From Chloroflexota bacterium (lineage in GTDB: Bacteria; Chloroflexota; Dormibacteria; Dormibacterales; Dormibacteraceae): a DNA stretch of 13,478 nucleotides. A model generated the notes under the pieces. That model was not told the DNA's origin, made no database searches, and saw nothing but the letters and a program-made list of their open reading frames with translations. The stretch is taken from contig VBJR01000261.1 in the NCBI GenBank assembly GCA_005880175.1, positions 15,263-28,740 on the forward strand, given 5' to 3'. The position numbers and the translations under genes are program-made. Of the stretch, positions 13,204 through 13,478 are shown piece after piece. Positions within the stretch are counted from its first letter, which is position 1. Each line of letters opens with the position of its first letter.

Positions 13204-13478
13204 ATGTCGGAGACGAACCGGACGACGGCCGCCGACCGCGGCCACTGGGCGCGAACGCGCGTGACCGTGACGGGCGGCCGCGGCTTCCTCGGACGGCACG
13301 TGGTGCGCCTCCTCGAGTCCGCGGGCGCAGACGTGTTCACCTTCGGCAGCGACCAGTACGACCTCACGCGGCAGTCCGACGTGGCCCGCATGTACGCCGA
13401 CCGGCCGGCCGACCTGGTCATCCACCTCGCCGCGCGCGTCGGCGGCATCGGCGCCAACCGCGACAACCCGGGCACGTT
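13204..13478 (+). CDS. fcl: GDP-L-fucose synthase-like NAD(P)-dependent epimerase, 3' partial
   Basis: N-terminal 91 residues of an extended SDR enzyme; the window ends inside the gene. Visible: an N-terminal extension of about 18 residues, the nucleotide-binding VTVTGGRGFLGRHVV with the full GxxGxxG motif, the DLTRQSDVARMY segment that in GDP-fucose synthases follows strand 3, and LVIHLAARVGGIGANRDNPGT, close to the family hallmark LAAxVGGIxAN. GDP-fucose synthase converts GDP-4-keto-6-deoxymannose to GDP-fucose; related epimerases with other substrates share this motif, so the symbol is provisional. Start: two adjacent ATGs at 13201 and 13204; the second is preferred because GGAG (13194-13197) then has 6-base spacing. 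It is divergent from the methyltransferase and is probably part of the same polysaccharide locus. Confidence 0.8.
   Translation, partial: MSETNRTTAADRGHWARTRVTVTGGRGFLGRHVVRLLESAGADVFTFGSDQYDLTRQSDVARMYADRPADLVIHLAARVGGIGANRDNPGT

Overview
The window is very GC-rich bacterial DNA, with frequent GTG starts and many leaderless-looking genes. I infer a high-GC lineage, either Chloroflexota or Actinomycetota. The CHAP-type secreted protein and the style of the UDP-glucose dehydrogenase lean me towards Chloroflexota, but I cannot prove it. No RNA genes, insertion sequences, CRISPR arrays or prophage genes are visible, and no gene-free stretch exceeds about 160 bases.

Layout. (1) Positions 1-1592, plus strand: the two membrane subunits of a peptide/nickel-type ABC importer (DppB-like, cut by the window edge, and DppC-like). 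They converge on position 1589. (2) Positions 1589-6159, minus strand, read right to left: a secreted CHAP-domain protein, a class A beta-lactamase-like serine hydrolase, and a large LuxR-family STAND regulator that carries a LuxR helix-turn-helix at both ends. (3) Positions 6315-7721: a remnant of an FAD monooxygenase C-terminus (minus), a divergent TetR regulator (plus) and a DinB-family protein (plus). (4) Positions 7815-13126, minus strand: a tightly packed six-gene cluster read right to left: SAM methyltransferase, GT4 glycosyltransferase, UDP-glucose 6-dehydrogenase, UDP-glucuronate decarboxylase, adenine phosphoribosyltransferase, patatin phospholipase. (5) Positions 13204-end, plus strand: the start of a GDP-fucose-synthase-like epimerase, divergent from the cluster.

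The right half is a surface-polysaccharide locus. UDP-glucose dehydrogenase plus UDP-glucuronate decarboxylase make UDP-glucuronate and UDP-xylose, the GT4 enzyme and methyltransferase probably use or modify the glycan, and the epimerase adds a second nucleotide-sugar route. The apt gene is joined to the sugar genes by a four-base GTGA overlap.

Two things stand out. First, four places (dppB/dppC junction, CHAP gene, UDP-glucuronate decarboxylase, GT4 gene) show an abrupt out-of-frame loss of conserved sequence while the codons on both sides look healthy. Shared assembly gap-closure errors are the simplest explanation; real deletions are the alternative. Second, four genes that begin transcription units have a TANNNT hexamer exactly seven bases before an ATG, the hallmark of leaderless mRNAs.
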